A DNA stretch of 37,454 nt from CAZMUD01 sp964569715 (GCA_964569715.1 CAZMUD010000004.1:1-37454); one strand, 5' to 3'; counted from the stretch's first letter, positions 16,879 through 24,766 are shown. Made by a program: numbers and translations. Notes: generated by a model from the sequence alone, not told the origin.

Positions 16879-16925
16879 GAACGGGCACAAGTAACTGAAG
16901 GTAACCTCATTTACTAAGAGCATCT

Positions 16926-16950
16926 AAGAGGGGCTTCGCCCCTCTTTTTT
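16926..16950 (+). terminator. Rho-independent terminator after fdhA
   Basis: AAGAGGGGC and GCCCCTCTT form a perfect nine-base stem with a TTC loop, followed by a run of Ts. It ends the formate dehydrogenase operon and is also the first copy of the hairpin unit repeated through the right half of the window. Confidence 0.8.
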
Positions 16951-16956
16951 ATATCT

Positions 16957-17003
16957 CCCCCTTCCCCTTATCAAGGGGAAGGGGGACAAAGGGGGTGGGT
17001 TAC
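16957..17003. repeat. Intergenic palindromic repeat, copy 1 (second unit)
   Basis: CCCCCTTCCCCTT pairs perfectly over 13 bases with AAGGGGAAGGGGG across an ATC loop, followed by the recurrent tail ACAAAGGGGGTGGGTTACC. Together with the preceding terminator hairpin this is one composite element of the family described for the other intergenic spaces. Confidence 0.85.
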
Positions 17004-17012
17004 CAAATATAG

Positions 17013-17041
17013 TTGTTGACTTACCCCACCAAGGGTATTAC
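17013..17041 (+). promoter_or_regulatory. Putative promoter of the gerW-like operon
   Basis: TTGTTG and TATTAC are separated by 17 bases and lie about 67 bases upstream of the gerW-like start. Both boxes are partial matches. This is the only reasonable candidate in the 17004-17107 spacer. Confidence 0.3.
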
Positions 17042-17107
17042 CATTGTATTAGTAAGCCCAATATCTATAACTAAAGGTCAAAATAAGGGTCAAGGAGGTG
17101 AGTAACT

Positions 17108-17485
17108 ATGGAGGTAGTGGAGAATCTGACCAAGACCACCCTCGGGGAAATTGAAAAGGTGCTTACTACCAGAACCGTAGTCGGGGAGCCAATTACTATT
17201 GAAGATAAGACCCTGGTGCCCCTGATAAGTGTTGGTTTTGGTTTTGGCGCCGGAGGCGGCTCGGGTAAAGGAGAGGCTAAACAAAAGGGGGAGGGAGAAG
17301 GAGGTGGCACCGGAGGCGGCGCCTGGGTAAAGCCTATCGCTGTGATTATCATTGATAAGGAGGGCGTGAGGATAGAGCCAATCATGGGCAGTATAGCAAC
17401 CACCGTAGAAAAGTTAGGCGAAACGATACCCAATCTGTTGGAAAAATGTATGGAAAAATGGTGGGAAAAGAAAAAGGAAGGGTAA
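17108..17485 (+). CDS. gerW: GerW/YtfJ-family protein
   Basis: A 125-residue protein matching the spore YtfJ/GerW family. It has an N-terminal helix, then a TRTVVGEPITIEDKTLVPL segment, a VGFGFGAGGGSGKG stretch leading into a Gly/Lys/Glu-rich linker, and a WVKPIAVIIIDKEGVRIEPI strand block with a C-terminal amphipathic helix. In Bacillus GerW is needed for germination, but homologues are common in non-sporulating bacteria where the role is unknown. AAGGAGGT lies before the ATG. It is directly followed by a DUF2953 gene, reproducing the ytfI-ytfJ neighbourhood of Firmicutes. Confidence 0.87.
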   Translation: MEVVENLTKTTLGEIEKVLTTRTVVGEPITIEDKTLVPLISVGFGFGAGGGSGKGEAKQKGEGEGGGTGGGAWVKPIAVIIIDKEGVRIEPIMGSIATTVEKLGETIPNLLEKCMEKWWEKKKEG

Positions 17486-17491
17486 AAACAG

Positions 17492-18073
17492 TTGTGGGTC
17501 ATCGCTACACTAGCTGGCCTGGTTGGACTCATCATCTTTGTCCTCTGCGTACCGCTTGATGCGGCACTTAGCATAGACGCGTCTGGCAGACCAAAGTTCA
17601 AGCTGAGGCTGGTATGGCTCTTCGGGCTAATCAGCAAGGAAGTAAGCAGAGAAAAGAAAAAGCCTGAAGAGAAGCTGAAAAAGAAAAGAGGAATAGGGTT
17701 CAGGAATACATTAAAAATCCTGCGAACCAGAGGACTGCTAAGACAACTCAAAGACTTAGTGAAGAGCCTCCTCGGCCAGCTTAAGATTAAAGAGTTGGCA
17801 GTGAAGCTCAACCTAGGACTGGCCGACCCGGCCGATACAGGACTTCTCTTCGCCTTAATCGGGTCAACTACACCCTTCCTGAGTCTCCCCTCCCAATACC
17901 AGATAAAAGTGCAGCCCTCTCTGTCTGATGAGACTGTTTTCGAAGGCTATCTTCACGGGGTATTAAGATTGCGGCCTATTAAACTCGTCGGGCCTTTTAT
18001 AAGGCTTGTCTTTTCACCGGCGGCGTTAAGAGTGGTGAAAATACTGGTTTTGAGTAAATGGAAGAAGAAATAA
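17492..18073 (+). CDS. DUF2953 (YtfI-like) membrane-anchored protein
   Basis: A 193-residue protein starting at a TTG, with one N-terminal transmembrane segment (residues 2-25 or so) and a basic, Lys-rich stretch around residues 45-75. A conserved C-terminal part includes a KELAVKLNLGLADPADTGLL core, which together with DPADTG marks DUF2953. The function is unknown; in Bacillus the ytfI gene neighbours ytfJ. It begins six bases after the gerW-like stop, and its 3' end overlaps the next gene by 16 bases, so the three genes form one translationally coupled unit. Confidence 0.78.
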   Translation: MWVIATLAGLVGLIIFVLCVPLDAALSIDASGRPKFKLRLVWLFGLISKEVSREKKKPEEKLKKKRGIGFRNTLKILRTRGLLRQLKDLVKSLLGQLKIKELAVKLNLGLADPADTGLLFALIGSTTPFLSLPSQYQIKVQPSLSDETVFEGYLHGVLRLRPIKLVGPFIRLVFSPAALRVVKILVLSKWKKK

Positions 18074-18309
18074 GAATCGAGGCTCCCTTTGCCGTTGCTG
18101 GAGTAACTTTAGTTCCGGTAGTAAAGGCTTGGCTAAATTGCTGGCAGAGTAAGGGGCGTCTTTCGTTTTTTGGCATTAAGCAGCCAGTTAGTGTGGTGGT
18201 GGTTTCCCCTCAAGCCAAGAGAGCTTTCCGCATAAGCGGAGAAGAAATCTCGCTTGACCAACTCACCCAAGAAGCCCCTGGTATAAAAGAAATACTGGAA
18301 GGAATATAA
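18058..18309 (+). CDS. Small conserved-looking protein of the gerW operon
   Basis: An 83-residue soluble protein that is not recognised. It has an alternating hydrophobic N-terminal half (FAVAGVTLVPVVKAWLNCW), a VSVVVVSP strand and an acidic C-terminus. Its ATG lies inside the end of the DUF2953 gene, in another frame. Coupling to the GerW/YtfI-like pair is the only clue to its role. It is followed by a terminator-like repeat hairpin. Confidence 0.6.
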   Translation: MEEEIRIEAPFAVAGVTLVPVVKAWLNCWQSKGRLSFFGIKQPVSVVVVSPQAKRAFRISGEEISLDQLTQEAPGIKEILEGI

Positions 18310-18341
18310 TTCGCTGAAGTGTTAAGGTTAGCCGGTGTCTG

Positions 18342-18490
18342 AGAGGGGCTTCGCCCCTCTTTTTATATCTCCCCCTCTCCTTTGAAGGAGATAGACCATA
18401 AGAGAGTCGAAGAGAGGCTTCGCCTCTCTTATATAACAGTTCCCCCTTCCCCTTATCAAGGGGAAGGGGGACAAAGGGGGATAGGGTTAC
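18342..18490. repeat. Intergenic palindromic repeat array, copy 2 (first hairpin doubles as terminator)
   Basis: Two rounds of the composite element lie in tandem. First is an AGAGGGGC/GCCCCTCT hairpin followed by Ts (18342-18364, a terminator for the upstream operon), then a degenerate CCCCCTCTCC unit. Next is a sequence-diverged AAGAGAGGC/GCCTCTCTT hairpin (18410-18430), then a perfect CCCCCTTCCCCTT palindrome with its tail. The second hairpin keeps pairing through compensated G-to-A changes. The remainder of the 18310-18775 spacer (18491-18740) has no recognisable gene. Confidence 0.85.
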
Positions 18491-18741
18491 CATATAAAGA
18501 ACTATCTAAGGGGGTGAGGTAGAAATCGACAACGAGAGGTGTCTACATCACACTCTTTGTCCGATTCCACAGGTAGACATACCTCCTCTCCTGAGACATA
18601 AAAACCCATCTTAGCCGGAACAAAATCATCATTATGTAATCAGCCATTTTATCCATTGCCCTCCTTTCACGATTTCCTGATTATTCTTACATAGAGTTAC
18701 AACGAATTTCCTCACCAAAAGTTAGGGCAAAATACCCCCCT

Positions 18742-18770
18742 TTTCTTTTAGCCAATAACTCTAGTAGAAT
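18742..18770 (+). promoter_or_regulatory. Putative mutS promoter, possibly leaderless
   Basis: TTTCTT and TAGAAT (five of six for the -10) are separated by 17 bases. The -10 box ends six bases before the mutS ATG, so transcription would start at or next to the start codon. This fits the absence of a Shine-Dalgarno sequence there. Confidence 0.4.
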
Positions 18771-18775
18771 AGACA

Positions 18776-21367
18776 ATGATGCGAGAAGGCACAGCCCCTA
18801 TCCGGCAGCAATACCTCAGAATCAAGCGAAGGTATCCCCAGGCTATTGTCTTCTTCCGCCTGGGAGATTTCTATGAGACCTTTGACGAGGACGCCAAGGT
18901 TGTCTCTAAAGAGCTTAATATTGTCCTCACCTCCAGAGAGATGGGCAAGGGGAATCGGGTGCCGCTGGCTGGCATCCCCTATCATGCCCTTGATAACTAC
19001 CTGGCCAGATTGGTCAATCGCGGTTATAAGGTGGCTATCTGCGAGCAGATAACTCAGCCCGGTGAGACCAAGGGTCTGGTTGAGCGCGAAGTCATCCGTG
19101 TGGTAACACCGGGCACCGTAGTTGAGCCCAGCCTTCTCGACAGTAAGGCAAACAATTATTTAATCAGTCTGGTTTTAGGTGATGAAGAAGCCGGCATAGC
19201 CTATGTTGATATAACAACCAGCGAATTTGCCACTACCCAGATACCTCTCCCGCGGACGCTCCCGGAACTGGAGCGGCTCAGACCCTCGGAGATAATTACT
19301 GCCGACGGTTCAGAACTGTCCGGTTGGGAACTAACTGCTACAGTAACTCGCCTTGACGATTACCAGTTTGAGCTGGAGATAGCGCGTCAAACGCTGCTTG
19401 ACCACTTTGGGGTAGCTACCCTTGACGGCTATGGTTGTGCCCATCTACCCCTGGCGATAAGAGCCGCCGGCGCTATTATTCACTATATTCAGGAGACGCA
19501 AAAAGGGGCTCTGGGACAACTGACACGGCTTTCTACCTACTCTACTGATTCATTTATGGCGCTGGACATTGAGACCCAAAGTAACCTGGAGCTTTTCCGC
19601 AGTGCCCGCTCCGGAACCGCCGAGGGCTCACTCCTGTCAATCATTGACCTGACCAAAACAGCCATGGGGGACAGACTGCTAAAGAGATGGCTGGGTCAGC
19701 CCCTCCTTGATATTACAGAGCTGGTCAAGCGACAGGATGCCCTTAGCTGGTTCTACGATAATACGCTGGCTCGTAATCAGACCTTCTCTTTGCTGAATAA
19801 GACGGCTGACCTTGAGCGGCTGATTAACCGGGTGAGGGGCAATATAGCCACCCCGCGCGAGCTAGTCGCCTTACGGCGTGGTCTGGAGGCAATACCCAAG
19901 CTGATAGAAATAATTGAGGGTGGCAGCAGTAATAGCCCGATAAACTGGCTGAAGGACGAGCTTAAACCACGCCAGGATGTTGTTGACTTGATTGGGGAGG
20001 CAATAGCTGATGAACCTTCCTCCAGCCTGGGTGAAGGCAATGTAATAAGAAAAGGCTTCTCCGAGGAACTAGATAATCTGCGGCTGGTATCTCAGAACGC
20101 CAAGCAATACCTGGCTAATCTAGAGCGCCAGGAGCAAGAAAAAACCGGGATTAAATCGCTAAAGGTAGGCTATAACAAAATCTTCGGTTACTATATTGAG
20201 GTATCTAAACCTAATCTCCCCCAAATACCCGAGCACTACATCAGGAAGCAGACCTTGGTCGGTGGTGAGCGCTTCTTCACCCCGGAACTAAAAGAGTATG
20301 AATCGCTGATTCTAAATGCTCGTGACCGGATTAGCGAGCTTGAGACCAATATCTTTCACCGGGTGTGCCGTCAGATAGCCACCGCCAGCGAGCGCATTTT
20401 GGCTGTAGCCAATGCTCTAGCCAACATAGATGCCTTCTCCAGTCTGGCTGAGGTAGCCGTGCGTTACAGCTATGCCCGCCCTGAGCTGACTACGGATGAC
20501 GAGATAGTTATTAGTCAAGGACGCCACCCGGCAGTAGAGAGGAGCCTGATTGATAGCAGCTTTGTGCCCAATGATACCTACCTGTCTAATAATGACGCCC
20601 AGCTTATCATCCTTACCGGTCCCAATATGGCGGGAAAGTCAACCTACCTAAAACAGGTAGCCCTGATTGTGCTCCTGGCACAGATTGGCAGCTTCGTGCC
20701 GGCAGACTCAGCCACTATTGGCGTAGTTGACCGCATTTTTACCCGGGTTGGCGCCAGGGAAGACCTGACAGCAGGACAATCCACCTTTATGATTGAGATG
20801 GTAGAAACAGCCAATATCTTGAATAATGCCACACCGCGCTCGTTAATCATCCTTGATGAGATTGGACGGGGCACCAGCACCTACGATGGACTTTCCATCG
20901 CCCGCGCCGTGGCTGAATATATCCATAACTATTCGGGGCTTGGAGCAAAAACGCTGTTTGCTACCCACTATCACGAAATGGTGGAGCTAGCCAGCTTCCT
21001 GCCCCGGGTAAAGAACTTCAATGTGGCGGTAACCGAGGAAGGGGGAGAGGTTATCTTCCTGCGCAAGATTGTGCCCGGCGGCGTTGATAAGAGCTACGGC
21101 ATTCATGTGGCTCAGCTAGCCGGGCTGCCTAAATCGGTGGTGCACCGTGCCCAGGAGGTCTTAGAAGAGCTGGAGGGGGATAGCAGTCGAACGAGGGTAG
21201 TGTCCAAAGGGCGGCGCCGTAAGCAAGAGCCAGCCCAGCAGCTATCATTCTTCGGACAAAAACCGCCGCTCTTAGAGGAGCTGGAGAAGCTAGACATAGA
21301 TTCCCTCACCCCACTAGAGGCTCTCACCAAACTCTACGAACTGCAAAAGAAGGCGAGGGAGGGGTAA
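18776..21367 (+). CDS. mutS: DNA mismatch repair ATPase MutS
   Basis: An 863-residue, full-length MutS that recognises mismatches and small loops in DNA. The N-terminal mismatch-binding domain has the Phe-x-Glu motif in FFRLGDFYETF. Connector, lever and clamp regions follow. The ATPase carries the Walker A motif GPNMAGKS at residues 615-622 and a Walker B/signature region DEIGRGTSTYDGLS. A C-terminal QLSFFG segment precedes the usual dimerisation tail. Two adjacent ATGs (18776, 18779) could start it, and neither has a ribosome binding site. No mutL is in the window. The HNH gene begins 19 bases downstream. Confidence 0.96.
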   Translation: MMREGTAPIRQQYLRIKRRYPQAIVFFRLGDFYETFDEDAKVVSKELNIVLTSREMGKGNRVPLAGIPYHALDNYLARLVNRGYKVAICEQITQPGETKGLVEREVIRVVTPGTVVEPSLLDSKANNYLISLVLGDEEAGIAYVDITTSEFATTQIPLPRTLPELERLRPSEIITADGSELSGWELTATVTRLDDYQFELEIARQTLLDHFGVATLDGYGCAHLPLAIRAAGAIIHYIQETQKGALGQLTRLSTYSTDSFMALDIETQSNLELFRSARSGTAEGSLLSIIDLTKTAMGDRLLKRWLGQPLLDITELVKRQDALSWFYDNTLARNQTFSLLNKTADLERLINRVRGNIATPRELVALRRGLEAIPKLIEIIEGGSSNSPINWLKDELKPRQDVVDLIGEAIADEPSSSLGEGNVIRKGFSEELDNLRLVSQNAKQYLANLERQEQEKTGIKSLKVGYNKIFGYYIEVSKPNLPQIPEHYIRKQTLVGGERFFTPELKEYESLILNARDRISELETNIFHRVCRQIATASERILAVANALANIDAFSSLAEVAVRYSYARPELTTDDEIVISQGRHPAVERSLIDSSFVPNDTYLSNNDAQLIILTGPNMAGKSTYLKQVALIVLLAQIGSFVPADSATIGVVDRIFTRVGAREDLTAGQSTFMIEMVETANILNNATPRSLIILDEIGRGTSTYDGLSIARAVAEYIHNYSGLGAKTLFATHYHEMVELASFLPRVKNFNVAVTEEGGEVIFLRKIVPGGVDKSYGIHVAQLAGLPKSVVHRAQEVLEELEGDSSRTRVVSKGRRRKQEPAQQLSFFGQKPPLLEELEKLDIDSLTPLEALTKLYELQKKAREG

Positions 21368-21386
21368 ATGGAAGGAGGTCATACTA

Positions 21387-21881
21387 ATGGCAAAGGGTAA
21401 ACGTAGAGTAAGAGAAGGGGTCATTTTTGCTTCAGCGTTTATAGGCATAATTCTACTGGCATTAGTATTAGATTGGTGGCAAGAGCATGCAGTTATTGGA
21501 TGGGCGATTATTGGTGTTATAATAGCTATTTTCTTATTTTCATTATATAGATTTCCTGCATTTAGAGGGTGGGTATTTAAAAAAGGAGTAAGTACGAGTA
21601 AGAAAGCAGTATTTACAGATGAGGCTCCAGGTAGAGAACCAATACCTCAGAATTTATACAATCGAGTAATGCAACGTGCTGATAATCGATGTCAGAATCC
21701 TGATTGCAAATATAAGGGTAAACCAGAAGTACACCACATCAACCGAAACAACAGGGACAACAGGTTCTGGAACTTAATAGCCTTATGTCCTAACTGCCAT
21801 ACAGATGCACATCGTGACAAGTTCAGTTTTAGCCAATTAAGAAATTGGAATAGAATGAAGCGTAACCCACGTTCAGCTTAA
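21387..21881 (+). CDS. Membrane-anchored HNH endonuclease-like protein
   Basis: A 164-residue protein with two N-terminal transmembrane segments (about residues 12-29 and 36-54), then a linker and a C-terminal HNH domain. In the HNH part, C102/C107 and C134/C137 form the zinc-binding knuckles, VHH (H116, H117) carries the catalytic His, N129 is in the FWNLIALC strand, and CHTDAH supplies H138 and H142. All residues expected of an active nuclease are present. AAGGAGGT lies before the ATG. Composition is more AT-rich than mutS. The topology would place the nuclease on the cytoplasmic face or outside; no partner gene is adjacent apart from mutS. The role could be DNA entry, defence or housekeeping and cannot be told. 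Confidence 0.82.
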   Translation: MAKGKRRVREGVIFASAFIGIILLALVLDWWQEHAVIGWAIIGVIIAIFLFSLYRFPAFRGWVFKKGVSTSKKAVFTDEAPGREPIPQNLYNRVMQRADNRCQNPDCKYKGKPEVHHINRNNRDNRFWNLIALCPNCHTDAHRDKFSFSQLRNWNRMKRNPRSA

Positions 21882-21925
21882 ATCCAGTTGATATTACATC
21901 CTCATTTGTTTTTATTCATTCATGT

Positions 21926-22112
21926 AACCCTATCCCCTTTATCCCCTTCCCCTTAGCAAGGGGAAGGGGAATTTATTTATATAAGAGAGGCTTCGCCTCT
22001 CTTTAACTCTCCATCTTCATAAGGGGGTGTCTAAGAGGGGCTTTGCCCCTCTTCAAAAAACAACTTTCCCCTCTCCTCATCAAAGGAGAGGGGAACTGAG
22101 GGGGTGAGGTCA
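21926..22112. repeat. Intergenic palindromic repeat array, copy 3
   Basis: It contains a CCCCTTCCCCTT palindrome with its tail on the left side (inverted orientation: GTAACCCTATCCCC before it), an AAGAGAGGC/GCCTCTCTT hairpin, an AAGAGGGGC/GCCCCTCTT hairpin with a TTT loop, and a CCCCTCTCC palindrome ending in GGGGGTGAGGTCAC. It fills most of the 317-base space after the HNH gene. The remaining bases up to 22198 include a short TGAGGC/GCCTCA hairpin and nothing else. Confidence 0.85.
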
Positions 22113-22198
22113 CAACATAATCTGAAGGTAAGCCAGAGAGACTTGCCTGTCAGGATAATAAGCCTATTTTGCCAGTGAGGCTTGAGCCTCAACTGCGC

Positions 22199-22405
22199 TT
22201 ATTTTTTAGCAGCGTATACTGCTCCTTCGACCAGGAAATAGATGGCGAACAGGATTGCCACAGTAGCCAAGAGCATGTATGAGGTTGCCGTGATGCCCAG
22301 GGTTGCCCCTGCGAGCCTTGAGATTCCAGCCAGAATTACGCTCACCACAGCCACTGCCGCCGCTGCATAAGCCAAGTAATGGTGTATTTTCCCTACCTTC
22401 ATCAT
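22199..22405 (-). CDS. Small two-helix membrane protein
   Basis: A 68-residue protein with two strongly hydrophobic segments (about residues 10-28 and 41-62) separated by a short polar turn and ending in Lys-Lys. GGAGG lies five bases before the ATG at 22405. An upstream in-frame ATG at 22459 would add an unlikely polar extension. No family is recognised. It is convergent with the repeat-bounded genes to its left. Confidence 0.6.
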   Translation of the reverse strand: MMKVGKIHHYLAYAAAAVAVVSVILAGISRLAGATLGITATSYMLLATVAILFAIYFLVEGAVYAAKK

Positions 22406-22474
22406 TGCTTCCTCCTTCTTTCCATCTATATGTTTAGATTTTACACCCAAATTCTCCAAATTGTAAAGGAGGGG

Positions 22475-22610
22475 GGTTGAGGGGACAGAGCCCCTTCAAA
22501 AACAAATTCTTCCTCTCCTTTAGTAATTTATATAACCCTATCCCCTGTATCCCCTTCCCCTTACCAAGGGGAAGGGGAGGTAGTAGAAAGAGGGGGTTGC
22601 GCCCCCTCAA
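22475..22610. repeat. Intergenic palindromic repeat array, copy 4
   Basis: A degenerate GAGGGG...CCCCTTC unit, a partial CCTCTCC arm, a CCCCTTCCCCTT/AAGGGGAAGGGG palindrome preceded by ATAACCCTATCCCC (inverted orientation), and a GAGGGGG/CCCCCTC hairpin follow one another. They occupy the space between the small membrane protein and the promoter at 22694. Open frames predicted through it translate repeat sequence and are not genes. Confidence 0.8.
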
Positions 22611-22693
22611 ACTCCCTCAAGTCAGGGTAAGCCTCCCCTCTAAACTCCCCCAATATTTCGGAGGGATAAAAAAGTTCAAGAGACGCGAAGCTC

Positions 22694-22722
22694 TTGACAG
22701 TGGGCAAGTTTTGTGCTATTAT
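22694..22722 (+). promoter_or_regulatory. Strong sigma70-type promoter for the winged-helix gene
   Basis: A perfect TTGACA is separated by 17 bases from TATTAT (five of six), with the -10 about 35 bases before the ATG at 22758. This is the best promoter match in the window. Confidence 0.8.
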
Positions 22723-22757
22723 GTGGACTACTGGCACTAACAGAACGAAGGAGAGAA

Positions 22758-23075
22758 ATGTTCCCCAGTGAAATACTAATCTTGATAGCTACCGCGGTAG
22801 CCAGAGATTCTGGTAAAAAGCTACTAACCTACCCGATGGATGTTACCGATGAATATAGCGGCTATTTATATGATTCACTGGTTAAACGCGGCTATCTTGA
22901 GGAGAATGGTTCAACAGGATATCAGCTTACCTCGAAGGGCAGCAAAGCCCTTTTTAAGTTCCTGCAGAAAAATAAAACTAGAATCCAAGACATGATAAAC
23001 ACATTCAAACAACTCGACATTGAGATTGGTCAGGAGATAGACAAACTAGAAAAGGAAGCAATCGAGGTCAAGTAG
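22758..23075 (+). CDS. Small winged-helix-like protein
   Basis: A 105-residue protein. The segment DEYSGYLYDSLVKRGYLEEN followed by TGYQLTSKGSKALFKFL looks like the recognition helix and wing of a small winged-helix domain, with a long C-terminal helix (IQDMINTFKQLDIEIGQEIDKLEKEA) likely for dimerisation. No family name is certain. The ATG at 22758 is chosen because AAGGAG lies before it and the strong promoter sits just upstream; a longer frame from 22713 would start inside the promoter. A terminator hairpin follows at 23157. The gene may be autoregulated or act on neighbours; nothing shows which. Confidence 0.7.
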   Translation: MFPSEILILIATAVARDSGKKLLTYPMDVTDEYSGYLYDSLVKRGYLEENGSTGYQLTSKGSKALFKFLQKNKTRIQDMINTFKQLDIEIGQEIDKLEKEAIEVK

Positions 23076-23156
23076 AGGAGCAAACCACTCACTATCACCT
23101 TTCTTTGCAAAATAGCTGCACACAGGAAGATAGTGGACGACACCTCCTTCCATTCG

Positions 23157-23201
23157 GAGGAGCTATATACTTCACCCTAGAAGTATATAGCTCCTCTTTT
23201 T
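23157..23201 (+). terminator. Strong hairpin terminator before argJ, with a competing upstream pairing
   Basis: A 17-base stem (GAGGAGCTATATACTTC with its complement) and a short loop are followed by TTTTT. The 5' arm begins inside a second possible stem, CCTCC pairing with GGAGG across TTCCATTC (23142-23160), and the two cannot form together. It could simply terminate the winged-helix gene. It could also be an attenuator in the leader of the arginine genes. Between it and argJ (23202-23404) no gene is seen. Confidence 0.75.
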
Positions 23202-23404
23202 GTGGGCTAGGAAGGGAGAACTATACCCTGGCTCTATTTAGGCAACTTTCTCCTCATAAGACGCGCACACGCCCCTTTGTTGGAGCCGGAGGCACCACCT
23301 GTTCGACCTCAGCAAGAATGGGAGCAAAAGGAGAGTTAAGGGGAGGAGGTAGGCAGACAATCTCATTGCCTGGCTATATTGAGTATGCTATAGTTTAACT
23401 AATT

Positions 23405-24625
23405 ATGGAAGCTAGCAAAATTGATTTTATTCCGGGGGGTACTGTCACCTCCCCTCAGGGGTTTCGTGCCGGGGCTACCTATGCCGGGATAAAGAAAAAA
23501 GCTGAGCATAGCTTAGACCTTGGCATTCTCTTTTCTGAAGAGCCGTGTGCGAGCGCTGCTCTATTTACTACCAACCGGATTAAGTCGGCGCCCATAGTAT
23601 TGTGTCAAGAGAGGTTGCAAAAAGGCAGAGCGGTGGCACTGGTAGTAAATAGCGGCTGTGCCAATATATTTACCGGTGAGCAAGGTCTGGCTGACGCTGC
23701 CGAGATGGCAGATCTAGCCGCTCAGGGTATCGGAGCATCACCTGAAGATATTCTGGTAGCCAGCACCGGAGTGACTGGTCAACCATTACCAATGAAGCTG
23801 ATAAGGGCTGGCATCAGCCAGATTGCACTTGCTAACGATGGCGGTCAGGAGCTGGCTAAGGCTATATTGACTACTGATACCGTCCCTAAAGAAACGGCGG
23901 TAGCTGTCAGAGCCAGCGATATTAAGTTCACTATTGGCGGGATAGCCAAGGGTTCGGGGATGATTCACCCTGACCTGGCGACCATGTTCTGTTTTTTAAC
24001 TACTGATGCCGCCGTAGAGCTAGCTTTTCTAAGATCGGCACTGCGCAAGGCGGTAGATGTCTCCTTTAATATGATTTCAGTTGATGGGGATACCAGCCCC
24101 AGCGATATGGTGTTAATTATGGCTAACGGGCTGGCCGGGAATGAGCCCATTTCACCAGGCAGCCGACACGCTGACACCTTTCAACAAGCCCTTGACCGGG
24201 TTTGTATCTATCTGGCTAGAGCCATTGCCCGTGATGGCGAAGGGGCTACCAAACTTATTGAGGTCACCGTTAATGGGGCAATTAGTGCCGCTGAGGCCAG
24301 GTTAGCTGCCAGGACAGTAGTAAGCTCATCGCTGGTCAAGGCAGCGGTGCATGGTGCCGACCCCAATTGGGGAAGAATTATAGTGGCGGCGGGGCGCAGT
24401 GGTGTGGAGGTGGTGGAATCAAATATCGACCTTCATATCGGGGATGTTAGTGTAGTAAAGGGGGGCAGACCCTTGCCCTTCAGCGAGCAGAGCGTAGTCC
24501 GGGTATTAAAGCAGAGTGAGGTGCCGATAACTTTGCACCTTAACCTGGGCACAGCTTCGGCTACTGCCTGGGGTTGCGACCTGTCTGAGGAATATGTAAC
24601 CATTAACAGCCAGTATATGACTTAA
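23405..24625 (+). CDS. argJ: Bifunctional ornithine acetyltransferase / N-acetylglutamate synthase
   Basis: A 406-residue ArgJ that moves the acetyl group from N-acetylornithine to glutamate and, in bifunctional forms, also uses acetyl-CoA. The precursor is autocleaved before a nucleophilic Thr; here this is T193 in KGSGMIHPDLATMF, slightly divergent from the usual MIAPNMATM. Supporting motifs are VNSGCANIFTGEQG near residue 80 and DPNWGRIIVAAGRSG near the C-terminus. It opens the arginine cluster. It is separated from argB by a repeat element that forms a terminator-like hairpin, so argB may partly depend on readthrough. Confidence 0.94.
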   Translation: MEASKIDFIPGGTVTSPQGFRAGATYAGIKKKAEHSLDLGILFSEEPCASAALFTTNRIKSAPIVLCQERLQKGRAVALVVNSGCANIFTGEQGLADAAEMADLAAQGIGASPEDILVASTGVTGQPLPMKLIRAGISQIALANDGGQELAKAILTTDTVPKETAVAVRASDIKFTIGGIAKGSGMIHPDLATMFCFLTTDAAVELAFLRSALRKAVDVSFNMISVDGDTSPSDMVLIMANGLAGNEPISPGSRHADTFQQALDRVCIYLARAIARDGEGATKLIEVTVNGAISAAEARLAARTVVSSSLVKAAVHGADPNWGRIIVAAGRSGVEVVESNIDLHIGDVSVVKGGRPLPFSEQSVVRVLKQSEVPITLHLNLGTASATAWGCDLSEEYVTINSQYMT

Positions 24626-24656
24626 TAAAAAAGCGGGCACAAAAAAACAAGGGAGT

Positions 24657-24738
24657 TTAAGAGGGGCTAAGCCCCTCTTAAGAGAAAGTCTTCCCCTTCC
24701 CCTTATCAAGGGGAAGGGGATACAGGGGATAGGGTTTA
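24657..24738. repeat. Intergenic palindromic repeat, copy 5 (argJ/argB)
   Basis: TTAAGAGGGGC pairs over 11 bases with GCCCCTCTTAA across a TAA loop, followed by a CCCCTTCCCCTT/AAGGGGAAGGGG palindrome and the tail ATACAGGGGATAGGGTTTAT. It fills nearly the whole argJ-argB spacer. Minus-strand frames through it encode repeat sequence only. Confidence 0.88.
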
Positions 24739-24766
24739 TAAATAACTTATCTAAAAGAGGCACAGA

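Noticed and set aside
17071..17811. Minus-strand frame of 246 codons across the gerW and ytfI genes
   Set aside because: It is opposite to two family-supported genes, and its low-complexity Ser/Pro/Phe content is typical of antisense frames.
22477..22740. Open frame through the intergenic repeats (with similar minus-strand frames at 18263-18493, 24506-24763 and 25460-25675)
   Set aside because: They translate the palindromic repeat (recurring IPCIPFPL- and KRGLAPLKL-like stretches), which explains their similarity to each other without any coding function.
23105..23398. Plus-strand open frame between the winged-helix gene and argJ
   Set aside because: It runs through the strong terminator hairpin, has no ribosome binding site, and its sequence shows no family motif.
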